Origin: Strongylocentrotus droebachiensis
Taxonomy: Eukaryota > Echinodermata > Echinoidea > Camarodonta > Strongylocentrotidae
Length of the DNA: 64,000 nt
Assembly (NCBI GenBank): GCA_035222895.1
Contig: JAVYIG010000113.1
Span: 647,501 to 711,500 of the forward strand
Direction of reading: 5' to 3'
Made by a program: the position numbers and the translations under genes. The notes below the pieces were generated by a model. It worked only from the letters and a program-made list of their open reading frames with translations. It ran no database searches and was not told the origin of the DNA. Shown here one piece after another: positions 1 to 9,357 of this stretch (within the stretch, counting starts at the first letter, position 1; each line of letters begins with the position of its first letter).

Positions 1-345
1 ATGTTGGTAAGAAAATGATGGAGACATTTTCTATCTACCATCATTCGGGGAATACATGAAATTCAGAAGTGGAATAACCAATGATATGAGAGGAGCAGGA
101 TGGAAAATGGGAAGGCTGCAGTCAGCAAGGCAGCAAGACGGACACTCATGCACTGCATTTAATTGTCATGTTGGTAAGAAAATGATGGAGACATTTTCCA
201 TCTACCGTCATGCAAGGAATACATGAAATTCTGAAGCGAAATAACCAATGATATGAGAAGAGCAGGATGGAAAGTGGGAGGGCTTTCAGTCAGCAAGGCA
301 GCATGACGGACACTCATGCGCTGCATTAGTCATGTCGGTAAGAAA
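1..345. repeat. 165-bp tandem repeat, two copies plus a start of a third
   Basis: A unit beginning ATGTTGGTAAGAAAATGATG starts at 1 and again at 168. A third copy starts at 332 (ATGTCGGTAAGAAAA) and breaks off after about 15 bases. The two full copies differ by scattered substitutions and small indels (periods 167 and 164). No open reading frame of note. The array probably continues to the left of the window. The following stretch to about 640 is AT-rich and shows nothing recognisable. Confidence 0.9.
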
Positions 346-642
346 ATTGCAACTTTTTACTCTTTAAACACAATCTATATTAAAAAGGACCTCTGTCAAC
401 GTACGATAAACATTTACTTCAAATAAATGTGCTGTAAAGTATTTACATTTAACTTCTCTGTAGAATATAAAGAACTCTACAGAATTAAGTCGTGCGCTGA
501 ATATATTCAATTGTGATTAGAAATAGATCTTTTACAAATGCTATTTAAATTGACAAACTACTATAGGAATGCCTGTAACAATATCTGTTCAACTACTGTA
601 TGCAAGATGACATCATTTTTTCTTCATCAATTACAGTGATGT

Positions 643-1240
643 GTGCAAACAGCCAGAAAAAAAGAAAGTGGGACAAGAGGCAGGTCTGTGTCTACTGTGA
701 TTTTTTTTGTCTCAAAGCTACCAAGATATTTGGAATCTCATCATCAAAACGAGGCTCCTGTTCAAAAATTTCTCTCCCATCCAAAGAAAACCAAACCAAG
801 AGCTCAACTGCTAAAGATTCTTCAGAATGAAGGTATAATCACAAGCATGATATTTCTGTCTTGGAGGCTCAGAGTGGATGTCTCATACCAGTAAAGAAAC
901 CAAGTGGATATGTTGATTACAGGGATTATCTCCCACACGATGAATGCCTTGGTTGGTTTGTGTCAGGGGACTTGTGGGAAACTCACCCCAAAAATGCTTT
1001 GTTTGTATCTCAGAAAAGTGGGAGAAAGTATGTCAAGACTCTACAGTCAAGTTGTGCATAGATGTTGCCAATGTCCGAGAGTGCAACAGCAGAGTTGCGA
1101 GAGACAGTCTTAAGCCGTATGAGGTATCCCCGCCCAATTTCTATGGTGGCCAGAAATGATGACTTAATATGCAAGATACATAGAAAAAGGGATTTTTCAA
1201 ACATTCACAGAATACTAAGTGATACTCACAACATTTCCGC
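643..1240 (+). pseudogene. Degenerate N-terminal half of a zinc-finger / recombinase-like transposon protein
   Basis: Broken reading frames can be followed in order. First comes a C-x2-C...H-x3-H finger-like segment (CVYCDFFVSKLPRYLESHH, split by a frameshift near 700). Then a segment resembling the YLPC-x2-CLGFF-x4-LWRH motif, here decayed to DYLPHDECLGWFVSGDLW. Then a conserved-looking stretch with VLSRMR and MVARNDDLICK. I associate this order with an uncharacterised animal protein family, common in fish, corals and echinoderms, whose C-terminus looks like a tyrosine recombinase. The C-terminal half appears again at 1700-2110, so the gene was interrupted by the 1249-1700 material. At least three frameshifts or stops make it non-functional. 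The family name is from memory and uncertain. Confidence 0.5.
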
Positions 1241-1248
1241 TCACCAGC

Positions 1249-1317
1249 TGTGATGCTGAGCATAGCTTCAGTGCTCTAAAAAGACTGAAGAGCTGGTGCA
1301 TTAGATATAAGGCCTAG
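1249..1317 (+). pseudogene. hAT transposase C-terminal dimerisation motif (remnant)
   Basis: One frame reads CDAEHSFSALKRLKSWCIR and then stops. This matches the hallmark of the hAT dimerisation domain (C/S-E/D-x-x-FS-x-L-KR-x-K). It is only about 22 codons long. No catalytic domain or BED finger lies next to it, so it is a scrap of a hAT element inserted in the surrounding pseudogene. Confidence 0.6.
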
Positions 1318-1318
1318 C

Positions 1319-1690
1319 ATGTTATCACAAAATGTTTGGCAACTGTTGTTGGAAAATTTAAAGGACATTGCCAAAAGAGTTGCAGAGAGTCATCAGATCA
1401 TCCAGTACCATAGGTGGTTTACAGATGGGGTTGGACAGAAATATGTTACAATCAGGAATGCTACTACACAGATGATTAGAGAAAATGAGGGATGTGCCAC
1501 ACTACTTGAAAAACTCACAACCTTGTGTGAAGTTGACAAAATAATGGTGACCAAGAGTATCTGCCTCCACGGCAATGAGTATCGAGTGTTAACGCAAGTG
1601 TTCAAGATTGCATGCCATCTTTTGGAAAGTTGATTGATGTGTTCTGCATTTGGAAGTAATATTTACTTGTTTGGCACAATGTGGGAAACT
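1319..1690 (+). pseudogene. Unrecognised coding-like fragment with an FGK motif
   Basis: An open frame of 104 codons (1319-1633) is followed, after a frameshift near 1600, by a frame reading MPSFGKLIDVFCIWK and then YLFGTMWETVD. This resembles the C-terminal region of transposon-encoded proteins in which a GxEYR...FGxIxxI block precedes an aromatic block, but I cannot name the family. It lies between two halves of the recombinase-like pseudogene, so it is probably part of the insertion that broke it. Confidence 0.3.
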
Positions 1691-1699
1691 GTTGATTTG

Positions 1700-2110
1700 A
1701 TGATCCCTTCTATGCATACGATCGTAAGAGACAAGGGGAAGTGTCAAAATGGATACTCAGCGACTGGAAAAATATTTTCTTCACTTGGAAAACATCTTGC
1801 TGCCACATTGAAGAGACTTGAAATACAAGGAAACAAAGGGAGAACTGTTCCCATCCTCATTACTGAAGACATCAGGAACTGCATGGATGTTATTTTGAAG
1901 TCAACGCATTACTTCATACCAGATTCGAACGCTTATCTGTTTGCAAGTGGTACAAAAGGCTCTCACTTGCGAGGATCTGATTCTTTTTCGCCAACATGCA
2001 CTGAACTGTGGCGCCAAGAAACCATATTTGCTCACATCCGCCAAGCTCCGAAAAAGCTTGGCTACAGTGTCTCAAATCCATTGTTGGTATTTACTGAGTA
2101 TGTAGTACGA
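1700..2110 (+). pseudogene. C-terminal half of the recombinase-like transposon protein
   Basis: Reading across one frameshift gives DRKRQGEVSKW, then HLAATLKRLEIQGNKGRTVP (about 1795-1850), ILITEDI and THLRGSD-like (SHLRGSD, about 1963). The NRKRxGEV...KGRxVPxLLT...HLRGSD series marks the recombinase-like domain of the same family as 643-1240. The expected downstream LRKH box is replaced by unrelated residues (RQAPKKLGYS), so the catalytic part is lost. Confidence 0.5.
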
Positions 2111-2149
2111 CTCAAGATGATTCATTATATGAGAGTGTACAACATGTTC

Positions 2150-2312
2150 TAATAGTTTACAGCATACAGAAGTGAGAGATATTGGTCTATAGTTTTCTGG
2201 TTTAGTTCTACATGTATCACCCTTTTTGTGGATAGGTGTGATGTTGGCTTTACGCCAGTCTTCAGGTAAATTTCCTGTATCAAGAGATGCTTGGAAGATT
2301 TTGGTAAGAACT
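2150..2312 (-). mobile_element. Non-LTR retrotransposon (LINE) reverse transcriptase fragment
   Basis: The reverse complement reads LPEDWRKANITPIHKKGD and then ENYRPISLTSVCCKL. This is the fingers/palm entry region shared by CR1, L2 and Jockey-type reverse transcriptases. About 54 codons remain in frame. Nothing upstream or downstream on this strand continues the domain. 5'- and 3'-truncated. Confidence 0.8.
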
Positions 2313-2364
2313 TATAAGTGGCGCCAATTCTACTATTAACCAAACCTGAACCAATACCATACCA

Positions 2365-2623
2365 GGGGGGTGTTTCACAAAGATTTTAAGTCGATCTTAA
2401 CTCTAAGTTGGACTTAAAAATTATGGAGAGCCATTTGTAGCCTTAAAATGAAATATATTCAAAAGCAAAAATTGAAATATTTTAGACTTTTTATAAATTC
2501 CTCATCAAGAACATGAAATCTGCCATGATAATAGAAAATATGAATGATTTGAATCAACATTTTATCCAACTTTTAGAGATAAGTTCAACTTAGGATCTTT
2601 GTGAAACACCCCCCCCCCCCCCC
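2365..2623. mobile_element. MITE with GGGGGGTGTTTCACAAAG terminal inverted repeats, copy 1
   Basis: The left end GGGGGGTGTTTCACAAAGAT (2365) is mirrored by ATCTTTGTGAAACACCCCCC ending in a 15-base C run at 2623. The 259-bp interior has no coding capacity. A second copy of the same sequence, lacking its right end, is at 49752-49950. A shorter relative with the same ends but a different interior is at 51851-51996. No clear target-site duplication could be defined because of the C run. Confidence 0.8.
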
Positions 2624-2962
2624 AGTTAGTTGACCATACATCTATCAAAATGTGATTATCCTTTAGTAAACAATACACAGTATGACCGTCATCACACATT
2701 TATTTCACAATCACACCAAAATGTCTAAACACTCTTGCAGACATGAATTGACTAAGCAATGCACTCTTGTATCAGCTACTTTGTGAGAAAAAAAAAGAGA
2801 CACTGAAACAAGAAAAGTGTCATTATTTCATGTTAATTAGCATTTATTTTTCAATAAATACAGTAGGCATGATAAACTTCTCAGGCATAGGCATCTCATG
2901 GCATTCATTAATGACATGATAAACTGAAAAATCAAATTCAGAGTGTCAGTCTACACTCTACA
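2624..2962. other. AT-rich spacer, nothing recognised
   Basis: About 340 bases of AT-rich sequence with short poly-A runs. No motif, repeat or reading frame I can support. Confidence 0.6.
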
Positions 2963-3448
2963 CAGAGATGCCAACTTTTTGAAAACAGAAATAGGGAGGA
3001 TTTGTAACCAACACCAAATAATGTGCGCGTAGCGCACATCTCGAGCGCGTAGCGCCCGACCCATGTGGCCGGGGTCCAGGGCCCGCCTTAGGGCCCTGGA
3101 AGCTCTGGGGTTCTAGATGCTCTCTGTTGCAATCTGAGCCTTATTTTGGAGCATTTTACATGTGTATTTAGTTAAATAATTCCCACTTTTTTTTAAAATA
3201 ACATACAAATTGTACAAAATGCATGATGAATTCCTTTCAGACTTCCGAATACACGGGTACTTGATACTGTATTCGGTCAATATCCACGCATTGGATACAG
3301 CGATCCATACAGTATGCTGAAATAATCTTTCGCTACTCTTAATTTGTCTTTTAACATAGTGGAATTACTACATGCTAAAGATAGCAGACAATATTTCTCA
3401 TTCAATTCACACATAGTTATACTGATAAGCGCCCCAAAAAAATAATCA

Positions 3449-3526
<78 letters not shown>

Positions 3527-3619
3527 AAATCGGGAGGATAAGGATGGAAATCGTAAGGTCGGGAGTTGGGGTGAATTATCGGGAGCCTCCCGATGAAATC
3601 GGGAGGGTTGGCATCTCTG
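2963..3619. mobile_element. Non-autonomous DNA element with CAGAGATGCCAAC ends and poly(A)/poly(T) core
   Basis: CAGAGATGCCAAC at 2963 is inverted as GTTGGCATCTCTG ending at 3619. The element is flanked by the direct repeat TCTACA (2957-2962 and 3620-3625), a plausible target-site duplication. Inside are a GC-rich block around 3025-3110 containing the direct repeat GCGCGTAGCGC and a long poly(A)-CGA-poly(T) tract at 3458-3522 that could fold into a hairpin. GGGAGG/CCTCCC words are repeated near the right end. A shorter relative is at 46371-46711. Confidence 0.7.
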
Positions 3620-3824
3620 TCTACACTATGTCTATGATAGGCTGTACATGAAATTATGTAAATCAAATAAACCACAATTAAACCCATCGGATGATCTAGT
3701 CATAAAGAATACAAACAAATTGCATTAATATTTTTAAATATGACAATCTGAACGGTTCCGTACAGTTACAATATTGCTTTTTAAAAGAGAGTAGCTCCCA
3801 CAAAAAATTCCTAGCCTCTTATAA

Positions 3825-4410
3825 AATATACATAAACGATTTCAAAAATTCCTCTGATATCTATCTTTTATCCTTTTTGCTGATGATTCTAACATTTTCT
3901 ATGACCCATTTTTCGTGACCCTCACACTCTCTTAAATACTATAAATATAGAATTACATTATGTGAATGACTGGATCCAAGCAAATAAATTATCACTCAAT
4001 GTACAGAAAACTAATTTCATGCTTTTTAGTCATACAGTTACCCAATTAACTGGCGATATCCTTTTCAATAATGCAAAATTGTTGATTGCACAAAATTTCT
4101 TTGGCTATCCATACAGTGTAGATAATAAATGGAAAAAACATATTGATAATATGTGTAAACTTTTATCTCGAAACATAGGGGTGATCAACAAACTAAAATT
4201 TTGCTTGCCTTCCCGTATTTTATTGACCCTTATTCTACCCTCATTCTTCCCTATTTGAACTATGGTATTCTTGTGTGGGGAAACACACAGAAAATTCACA
4301 CTAACAGAATTTTCTTGTTACAAAAACGAGCAGTGAGAAAGATAAATAATGAAAGATTCTTTTACCATACAAAGATTTCACGGTTCGTACATTATTCTAT
4401 GCCTAGTTTT
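3825..4410 (+). mobile_element. LINE reverse transcriptase, palm to thumb (CR1/L2-like), broken
   Basis: From about 3827 one frame gives IYINDF...LSFFADDSNIF, with the catalytic FADD box. A frameshift near 3955 follows, then HYVNDWIQANKLSLNVQKTN (3962 onwards), the WL-x2-NKLxLNxxKT motif, and thumb-like sequence. After another frameshift near 4215 the frame reads LILPYLNYGILVWGN. This order is typical of CR1/L2-clade reverse transcriptases. At least two frameshifts. No endonuclease or 3' tail is visible. Confidence 0.8.
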
Positions 4411-4583
4411 TAGAGTAACATTACTTACAGTAGAATGGAATGAGAGGGATCATAAAAATATTAAGTTTTGATAGATTTCCCTACGATTCATTCCCAGAGT
4501 TCATGAAAATGGCGGTTGTACATGTATGACTATCAACTGCAACTTTCAGGTTATTCAATTACGAACAATAAAACATTTTTCTG

Positions 4584-5050
4584 TGAATGTGAATTTCTAT
4601 TATAATAGAAGTTTGTCAAGTACATCTCAGTGAAGCAGAAAATCTTCAGGCAAACATTGACATAGAAGTGATACCTTATTATACCAAGAAAAGTTATCAA
4701 GTTCCCAAAAGAAGATGAGGAAATTCAAAGAAATAAGGCAGATTTCCACCAAACTGCTAGTTTTCCAAGAATATCAGGTGTTATCAACTGTACACATGTT
4801 GGTTTGCGTGGGGCAAAACTTTGAAACCGACACCAACATTATTCGATCAACGTACAACTTGTGTGTGATCCTCACTACAAAATAACCAATGTCGTCGCTC
4901 GTTGGCCAGGTTCGACAAACAACAGCCGTATCTTACAGAACAGCAGACTAGCAGCCAAGTTTTAAGAAGGTAAGCTTCACAGCATCTTACTGGGTGATTC
5001 AGGACATCCATTTCTCCCATGGCTCAAGACACCGATACTGAAACATATTT
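4584..5050 (+). pseudogene. PIF/Harbinger transposase fragment, copy 1
   Basis: From 4740: ADFHQTASFPRISGVIN, NRHQHYSINVQLVCDPHYK, VVARWPGSTNNSRILQNSRL and LLGDSGHPFLPWLKTP. These are the successive conserved blocks of HARBI1-like DDE nucleases, including the WPGSxxDS and GDSGYP motifs. An in-frame stop near 4963 and a lost block between GAKL and NRHQ (compare copies 2 and 3) break it. The upstream 160 bases (4584-4740) are repeated in copy 2. Confidence 0.8.
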
Positions 5051-5055
5051 CTTTC

Positions 5056-5310
5056 AAGTGAATTTCTATTATAATAGAAGTTTGTCAAGTACATCTCAGT
5101 GAAGCAGAAAATCTTCAGGCAAACATTGACATAGAAGTGATACCTTATTATACCAAGAAAAGTTATCAAGTTCCCAAAAGAAGATGAGGAAATTCAAAGA
5201 AATAAGGCAGATTTCCACCAAACTGCTGGTTTTCCAAGAATATCAGGTGTTATCAACTGTACACATGTTGGTTTGCATGGGACGAAACTTGGTGCATACG
5301 AGTACATAAA
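5056..5310 (+). pseudogene. PIF/Harbinger transposase fragment, copy 2 (local duplication)
   Basis: GTGAATTTCTATTATAATAG at about 5056 restarts the sequence seen at 4590. It runs nearly identically for about 200 bases through AGFPRISGVIN and THVGLHGTKLGAYEYIN. It then stops where copy 3 begins. This shows a local tandem duplication of a dead transposase. Confidence 0.8.
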
Positions 5311-5562
5311 CCGAAACCTTATGATACCAAAGAAAAGATATCAATTAGTTCCCCAAAGAAGATGAGGAAGTGCAAAGAAATGTGGCAGATTTCCACCAAA
5401 CTGCTGGTTTTCCAAGAATATCAGGTGTAACCGACTGTACACATTTTGGTTTGCATGGGACAAAACTTGGTGCACACGAGTACATTTACAGAAACCGGCA
5501 CCAACATTATTCAATCAACGTACAACTGGTGTGTGATCCTCACTACAAGATAACCAAAGAGG
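5311..5562 (+). pseudogene. PIF/Harbinger transposase fragment, copy 3
   Basis: The third iteration reads QRNVADFHQTAGFPRISGVT, THFGLHGTKLGAHEYIYRN and HQHYSINVQLVCDPHYKIT in one frame. Diverged from copies 1 and 2 (for example ATGTGGCAGATTT instead of ATAAGGCAGATTT). It runs directly into a BEL-like Gag segment at 5563, so the open frame 5370-5744 is a chimera of two unrelated elements. Confidence 0.75.
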
Positions 5563-5750
5563 CATTTGAGAATTGTGTTTTGTTGGATCCTGTTTCAGGG
5601 TATGCCAGGGCTAGGACTATTCTTCAGAATTTGTTTGGCCAGTGCCATGTGGTGGTAAGAGCGCACATCAAGAAGACAACCAATCGGTCACCTTCATTGA
5701 TGATTCTGTGGGAACGGAATAAATGGTGCTGTTGTTTTAAATAACAGGGC
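5563..5750 (+). mobile_element. BEL/Pao-type polyprotein fragment fused to the Harbinger frame
   Basis: The frame continues as EAFENCVLLDPVSGYARART and then LFGQCHVVVRAHIKK. I recognise the ...GYxxARxxLxxxFGxPHxIxxAH segment of BEL/Pao retrotransposon polyproteins (DUF1759 neighbourhood). It breaks off at a poly-A run near 5751-5773. Identification rests on about 40 residues. Confidence 0.5.
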
Positions 5751-5884
5751 AAAAAAAAAAAAAAAAAAAAAAAGGAGGCGGCCCCCAAAAAGGAAGCAGG
5801 CGGGGACGCTAAATATGTATACATTTTTAAATGGCCTAATTCTTTGGTTTTAAATTTTGTTATACTCCAATACTTTCCTTTACT

Positions 5885-6150
5885 CTGCAGAGCACATGCT
5901 ACAACAAGATTGATCATCGAACAAGTAAACGGTCAAGTTGAGCACAAATTCAGGTGTTAACTCAATGGCATTGGCATGCAATAGCTCATTAGAGATCATT
6001 ACTGCATGCGCCATACTACACAATGTGGCCAAAGATCTGAAGCAGCCTGAAGTAGACTTTGGTATTGAACAACATGAACACGAACCAGACAGGGGACAAA
6101 TTGCAGGCAACGGCTTTAGCCATCAGAGACACTATCATTGCTAATTATTT
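5885..6150 (+). pseudogene. PIF/Harbinger transposase C-terminal part
   Basis: Across frameshifts the plus strand reads VIEQVNGQVEHKFRC, then SLEIITACAILHNVAKDLKQ (5985 onwards) and DTIIANYF. The ...FGxLKxRFR...IIxACAILHN block closes HARBI1-type transposases. It is therefore the missing C-terminus of the 4584-5562 element, displaced by the BEL-like insertion and poly-A tract between them. Confidence 0.7.
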
Positions 6151-6580
6151 CAGCTAGATTTTCATGAAGAAGAATTTTTGAAGGGAAAAACTATCATGAA
6201 AGCAAGTTAGTTTCAATAACGGTAGATGCAAGAAATGAGAGAGACAGGTCTGTGGAATTTGGAGCGAATTTCAATTGAAAAAAGGAAATATACAATCGGC
6301 CCTCAAGGATCTCGCTTGAGTATTTGCAAATATCCTTCTCTACCGATGCTAGTCTGGGGTGCAAAGTTGACCTTGGAATAGTAGGCTGCATATGCTACGA
6401 ATATGTAACAAAATTTACTTGATTTCTATAGATACTTGTTCGTTTGGTTTGTCTATTTCATACTCATGGAAAAACACAAAAATCATGGCTCTTGCAGAGA
6501 CTGTGTATGACAAATACATCATAGAGGAGAACAACACACACAAGTCAAGGGAATGTTCCGAGAGCACAACTTTGTAGCAT
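6151..6580. other. No recognisable feature
   Basis: About 430 bases without a convincing reading frame, repeat or motif. Short frames present on both strands have no family resemblance I can see. Confidence 0.5.
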
Positions 6581-6584
6581 TCCA

Positions 6585-6700
6585 TACACTCCATGTTTCC
6601 CATTTTTTCGTACGGCATGATGCTGTGAAGGCACCACTTCAGCCTCCATATGATGGGCCTTTTGAGGTTATCAGTCGTTCTACCCAAATCGAGGGTAAAA
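6585..6700 (+). mobile_element. LTR retrotransposon integrase C-terminus fragment
   Basis: HFFVRHDAVKAPLQPPYDGP followed by FEVISRSTQ is the conserved tail of Gypsy-type integrases found in animal genomes (VFVRxDAVRxPLQPPYDGPFxVxxR). Only about 40 codons survive. Confidence 0.75.
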
Positions 6701-6769
6701 AACTTGTCAGAAGACATGAGAACTTCGGTTCTACAACTTCATCAATAAGCATCACTACATGATCCATTA

Positions 6770-6961
6770 CTTGAAATAGCATATGGCTCAGCAAAAGAGC
6801 GGTTATCTAAACCGGATACCAAAAATGTAAACCAAAGACTGAAGAGAAAAGACATGAAAATAGAAAAACTGAAAGAACAGTGCCAAAAACTGAAAGGAAG
6901 GGACAAGATCATCGAAGACTTTATAGCAGATTTGGATGAAGCACAACTCAAGCTTACTTAA
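6770..6961 (+). CDS. Short charged coiled-coil reading frame
   Basis: The frame through 6797 reads ERLSKPDTKNVNQRLKRKDM, then IEKLKEQCQKLKGRDKIIED, and ends at a stop at 6959-6961. Leucine/isoleucine spacing suggests a coiled coil. No start codon or splice site is convincing, so it is probably an exon fragment. It may belong with the coiled-coil exon at 8971, but nothing proves that. Confidence 0.3.
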   Translation, partial: LEIAYGSAKERLSKPDTKNVNQRLKRKDMKIEKLKEQCQKLKGRDKIIEDFIADLDEAQLKLT

Positions 6962-7181
6962 TCAGGGAAACAACAAGAATATCTTCTAAGGAAAATGAAT
7001 GAAAAAAAAAAGTTCCCATACATGTAGGAAGCAGTCTAAAAAAAGATCACCTACCTAAAGAAATGGACATCATCTCCGAAAGGAACTAGCAATATAAAAA
7101 CAAATGATGCTAAGGCTCAACAAGACCGTATAAATGTACTTCGGCAAAGGATTGAGGAACGCATTTATATCTGCATAGCTT

Positions 7182-8042
7182 GTGCGTATGTTATGCTTGG
7201 TACTGTGTATTCTTGAATTTCGAACGCTAGCTCAGGTAATTAAAAAAATAAATATGGAAAGATTCTTGATACGAGCAGGTAGCTCGCATGCTCCTGATCC
7301 AAGTCATCCAACAGTCTCAGGACCTAAAAATGACAGTATGGTTGTCTCACAGCCACAACCGCCAAAAATAACAGGAAGAAACTTGTGGTTGCTAGTAAAC
7401 AAAGCTACAGTAAAGTCATTGGGCTTCGACTGGTTGGAGGCCGACATAGTTGCGGGCGGGAGGGCGGCAAGGGAGCTCTACAGATCCACTGCGTGGCTTG
7501 CCGTCAGTATGTCCCAAAGACTTCCCGTAACAACAGAGGCTCGGTCTCGAATGACCCATACATAGCTGCGGGGCGGGACGGCGGCAAGGGAGCTCTACGG
7601 GTCCACTGAGTGGCTTGCCGTCAGTATGTCCCAAAGACATCCTATAATAACAGAGGCTCTGTATCAAATAACAGAAGGAAGGAAGGAAGGAAGGAGAAGC
7701 AGGTCAAGCGTTCTGCAACCTCTGCCGTACGAAGCGAAGAGGCCCAGCCAACTGAAATCTCTGCAGGAGACGGTCACTAAGTCCCACACACTCGGCAAGG
7801 AGGAATCACGCCCACCAACCAACCAACGGCCTAGGAGGGAGCGAGGATGTGAGGCCTGTCGAGAAGCTGGAAGGGGAGACAGCTGTAACCACTGCTACAG
7901 GTGCAGGGGAGAGAATCACATGGCGAGGTGCTGCCTGTTGAAACGTCCGGGAAACAGAATACAGGTGACCCACATGGCGAGGGGCTGCCTGTTGAAACGT
8001 CCGGGTAACGGACGACAGGTGACAGGCAGAGACGGACGGTAA
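7182..8042 (+). pseudogene. Gag-like region with CCHC zinc knuckle, frameshifted
   Basis: Three overlapping frames cover this region. The first (7182-7565) is proline/serine-rich and then reads NLWLLVNKATVKSLGFDWLE. The third (7626-8042) contains CEACREAGRGDSCNHCYRC, and its CYRCRGENHMARCC fits the CX2CX4HX4C zinc knuckle of retroelement nucleocapsids. The knuckle tail (HMARGCLLKRPGN) is then duplicated, and 7460-7650 is itself a tandem duplication. I infer a decayed LTR-retrotransposon Gag. No protease or polymerase follows. Confidence 0.45.
7447..7653 (+). repeat. Tandem duplication of about 105 bp
   Basis: GGCGGCAAGGGAGCTCTAC occurs at 7463 and again at 7580. Both copies are followed by the same GGCTTGCCGTCAGTATGTCC and AACAGAGGCTC words. 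Two diverged copies lie side by side within the Gag-like region. Confidence 0.75.
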
Positions 8043-8146
8043 CCTGTGACCTGACTACACTGTACGTAGTCTCACACCAAGACAGGGATCCAGTTCCAAG
8101 CCTAAACAACTGTTATTTGCCACATCGTGACCATCAACTCGTCCTT

Positions 8147-8229
8147 GTTTTCACGAAGTGACGGTAGTGAGGAAAATCGTAACGCAAAGTGAATGCAATT
8201 TTTTTTCACTACCGTCACTTCGTGAAAAC
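8147..8229. repeat. Perfect 24-bp inverted repeat with 35-base loop
   Basis: The arm 8147-8170 (GTTTTCACGAAGTGACGG...) is the exact reverse complement of 8206-8229. After a 3x3 mismatch the stem continues with CGTC/GACG. The intervening 35 bases have no feature. It could be a tiny foldback MITE or a structured RNA. No promoter or terminator signal is evident. Confidence 0.8.
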
Positions 8230-8942
8230 AGCGACGAACTGTAAGTATACTCTATACTATTAAAGATGTTTGTGGTAGCAATGGCTCATTAAGATTTTGT
8301 TTTTTCTTATGGCAGTAGGGCTTGGATTTGTTGTTAATATTCTGTGTCATGCAGAAAACTTTTTGGGATAATTATTTTGTTTAGTTGAGCTTCTACCCTT
8401 CTATCCCATCTCACATCAAGACAATATAGTAAACTTGTAAGATTACAAGGTGCCAAGGTTTCAAGATATTACCACTTCAAGAAGAGGCCTTACCCAGAAT
8501 CACAATTCCTGATGCGTTGCAGGCCTGAGTCAGGAAAAAGGTTCGATAAAGCGGCAACCTTGGTGGTAGCTCCCAAGCTAGATGACCTTGCTCCAGAGTT
8601 GTACGACAGGGAGACAAGGCCAGCGACTTTTGTGGTCACCCAGTCGGGAGGGTGCCGAAGGGGCTGTCGGCACTTGTCCGCTTCACCATTGACCATGGTT
8701 GGGAGGCATACTGCTGGTATCTGGGTGGATTGACCCATGACGGGCCCGTGGCAGGAGGAGGGCCGAATATATCTGATATCTAGTTGAACTTGTTGAAGAT
8801 GTTTAATTTCAAGGAATATGAAAAAAACAGATTGGAGTATTAAAATAAATGGGAAAGAGTTATGTCACTGGTATTGTCACAGCGACTTGGATTATATTGT
8901 GTTAGGGGCGAGTGAAGTCAAGTCACTACAGCCGGTTACAAT
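8230..8942. other. No recognisable gene; one unassigned frame
   Basis: A 73-codon frame at 8512-8733 (plus) contains evenly spaced arginine/cysteine residues but matches nothing I know. The remainder is AT-rich and unremarkable. Confidence 0.4.
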
Positions 8943-8970
8943 ATGATTTTCTTTTTGTGTTTTTGTGTAG

Positions 8971-9267
8971 AAAACAAACAAAAATTGATAGCTGACCTAA
9001 AGATGTTATCAATTAACGAAGATTGCACCAACACCACCACCAAAGCCACCACCAGCAAGACTCAAAAGTTCAAAGCCGTCAAGGCGGCTGCACAGGTTCA
9101 GAAGGAACTGTGTAGACAGATGCTCAACTTAAAGAAAGATGATAAACACTTGGTACTTAAAAAAGAGAATGCTACTCTCAAACGGAGAGTAGCAGAACTT
9201 GAAGAAGATGTCAAGCAACTTAAGGCCAACAATACTGGTAAAACCAGAAATCAATCATTTACAATGG
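8971..9267 (+). CDS. Coiled-coil exon with canonical splice sites
   Basis: An acceptor (TTTTTGTGTAG, ending 8970) and a donor (GTAAGT at 9268) frame a 297-bp open exon. It encodes NKQKLIADLKML, a Thr/Lys-rich linker, and a heptad-rich helix (VLKKENATLKRRVAELEEDV). In animal BEN-domain proteins of this kind, as I recall them, an N-terminal K/R-rich beta domain precedes such a coil and a BEN domain follows. A diverged piece of such an N-terminal domain is just downstream (9298) and a BEN exon lies at 42627. Probably an exon of that gene family. No complete gene is present here. Confidence 0.55.
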
Positions 9268-9297
9268 GTAAGTAACATACATTACTGTTGCCCACGG

Positions 9298-9357
9298 GCT
9301 CAGAGGAAGAAATCAAATTCAACTGAGGAAAAGCTTATCACGGAAAGGTCCTGAAGA
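9298..9357 (+). pseudogene. Diverged single copy of the satellite's coding part
   Basis: GGCTCAGAGGAAGAAATCAA matches the monomer's GGCTCGGAGGGAGCCATCAA, and TATCACGGAAAGG is shared. In frame it reads GSEEEIKFN, one stop, then GKAYHGKVLKIF. The satellite reads GSEGAIKFKGGKQYHGKD and stops because a base is lost after GGAAAGG. The 155 bases following this copy are absent from the satellite, whose homology resumes at 9511. This looks like the ancestral exon end from which the array was built. Confidence 0.55.

Noticed and set aside
3277-3687. 136-codon minus-strand frame with poly-Lys and poly-Phe
   Set aside because: Translation of the poly(A)/poly(T) core of a non-autonomous element.
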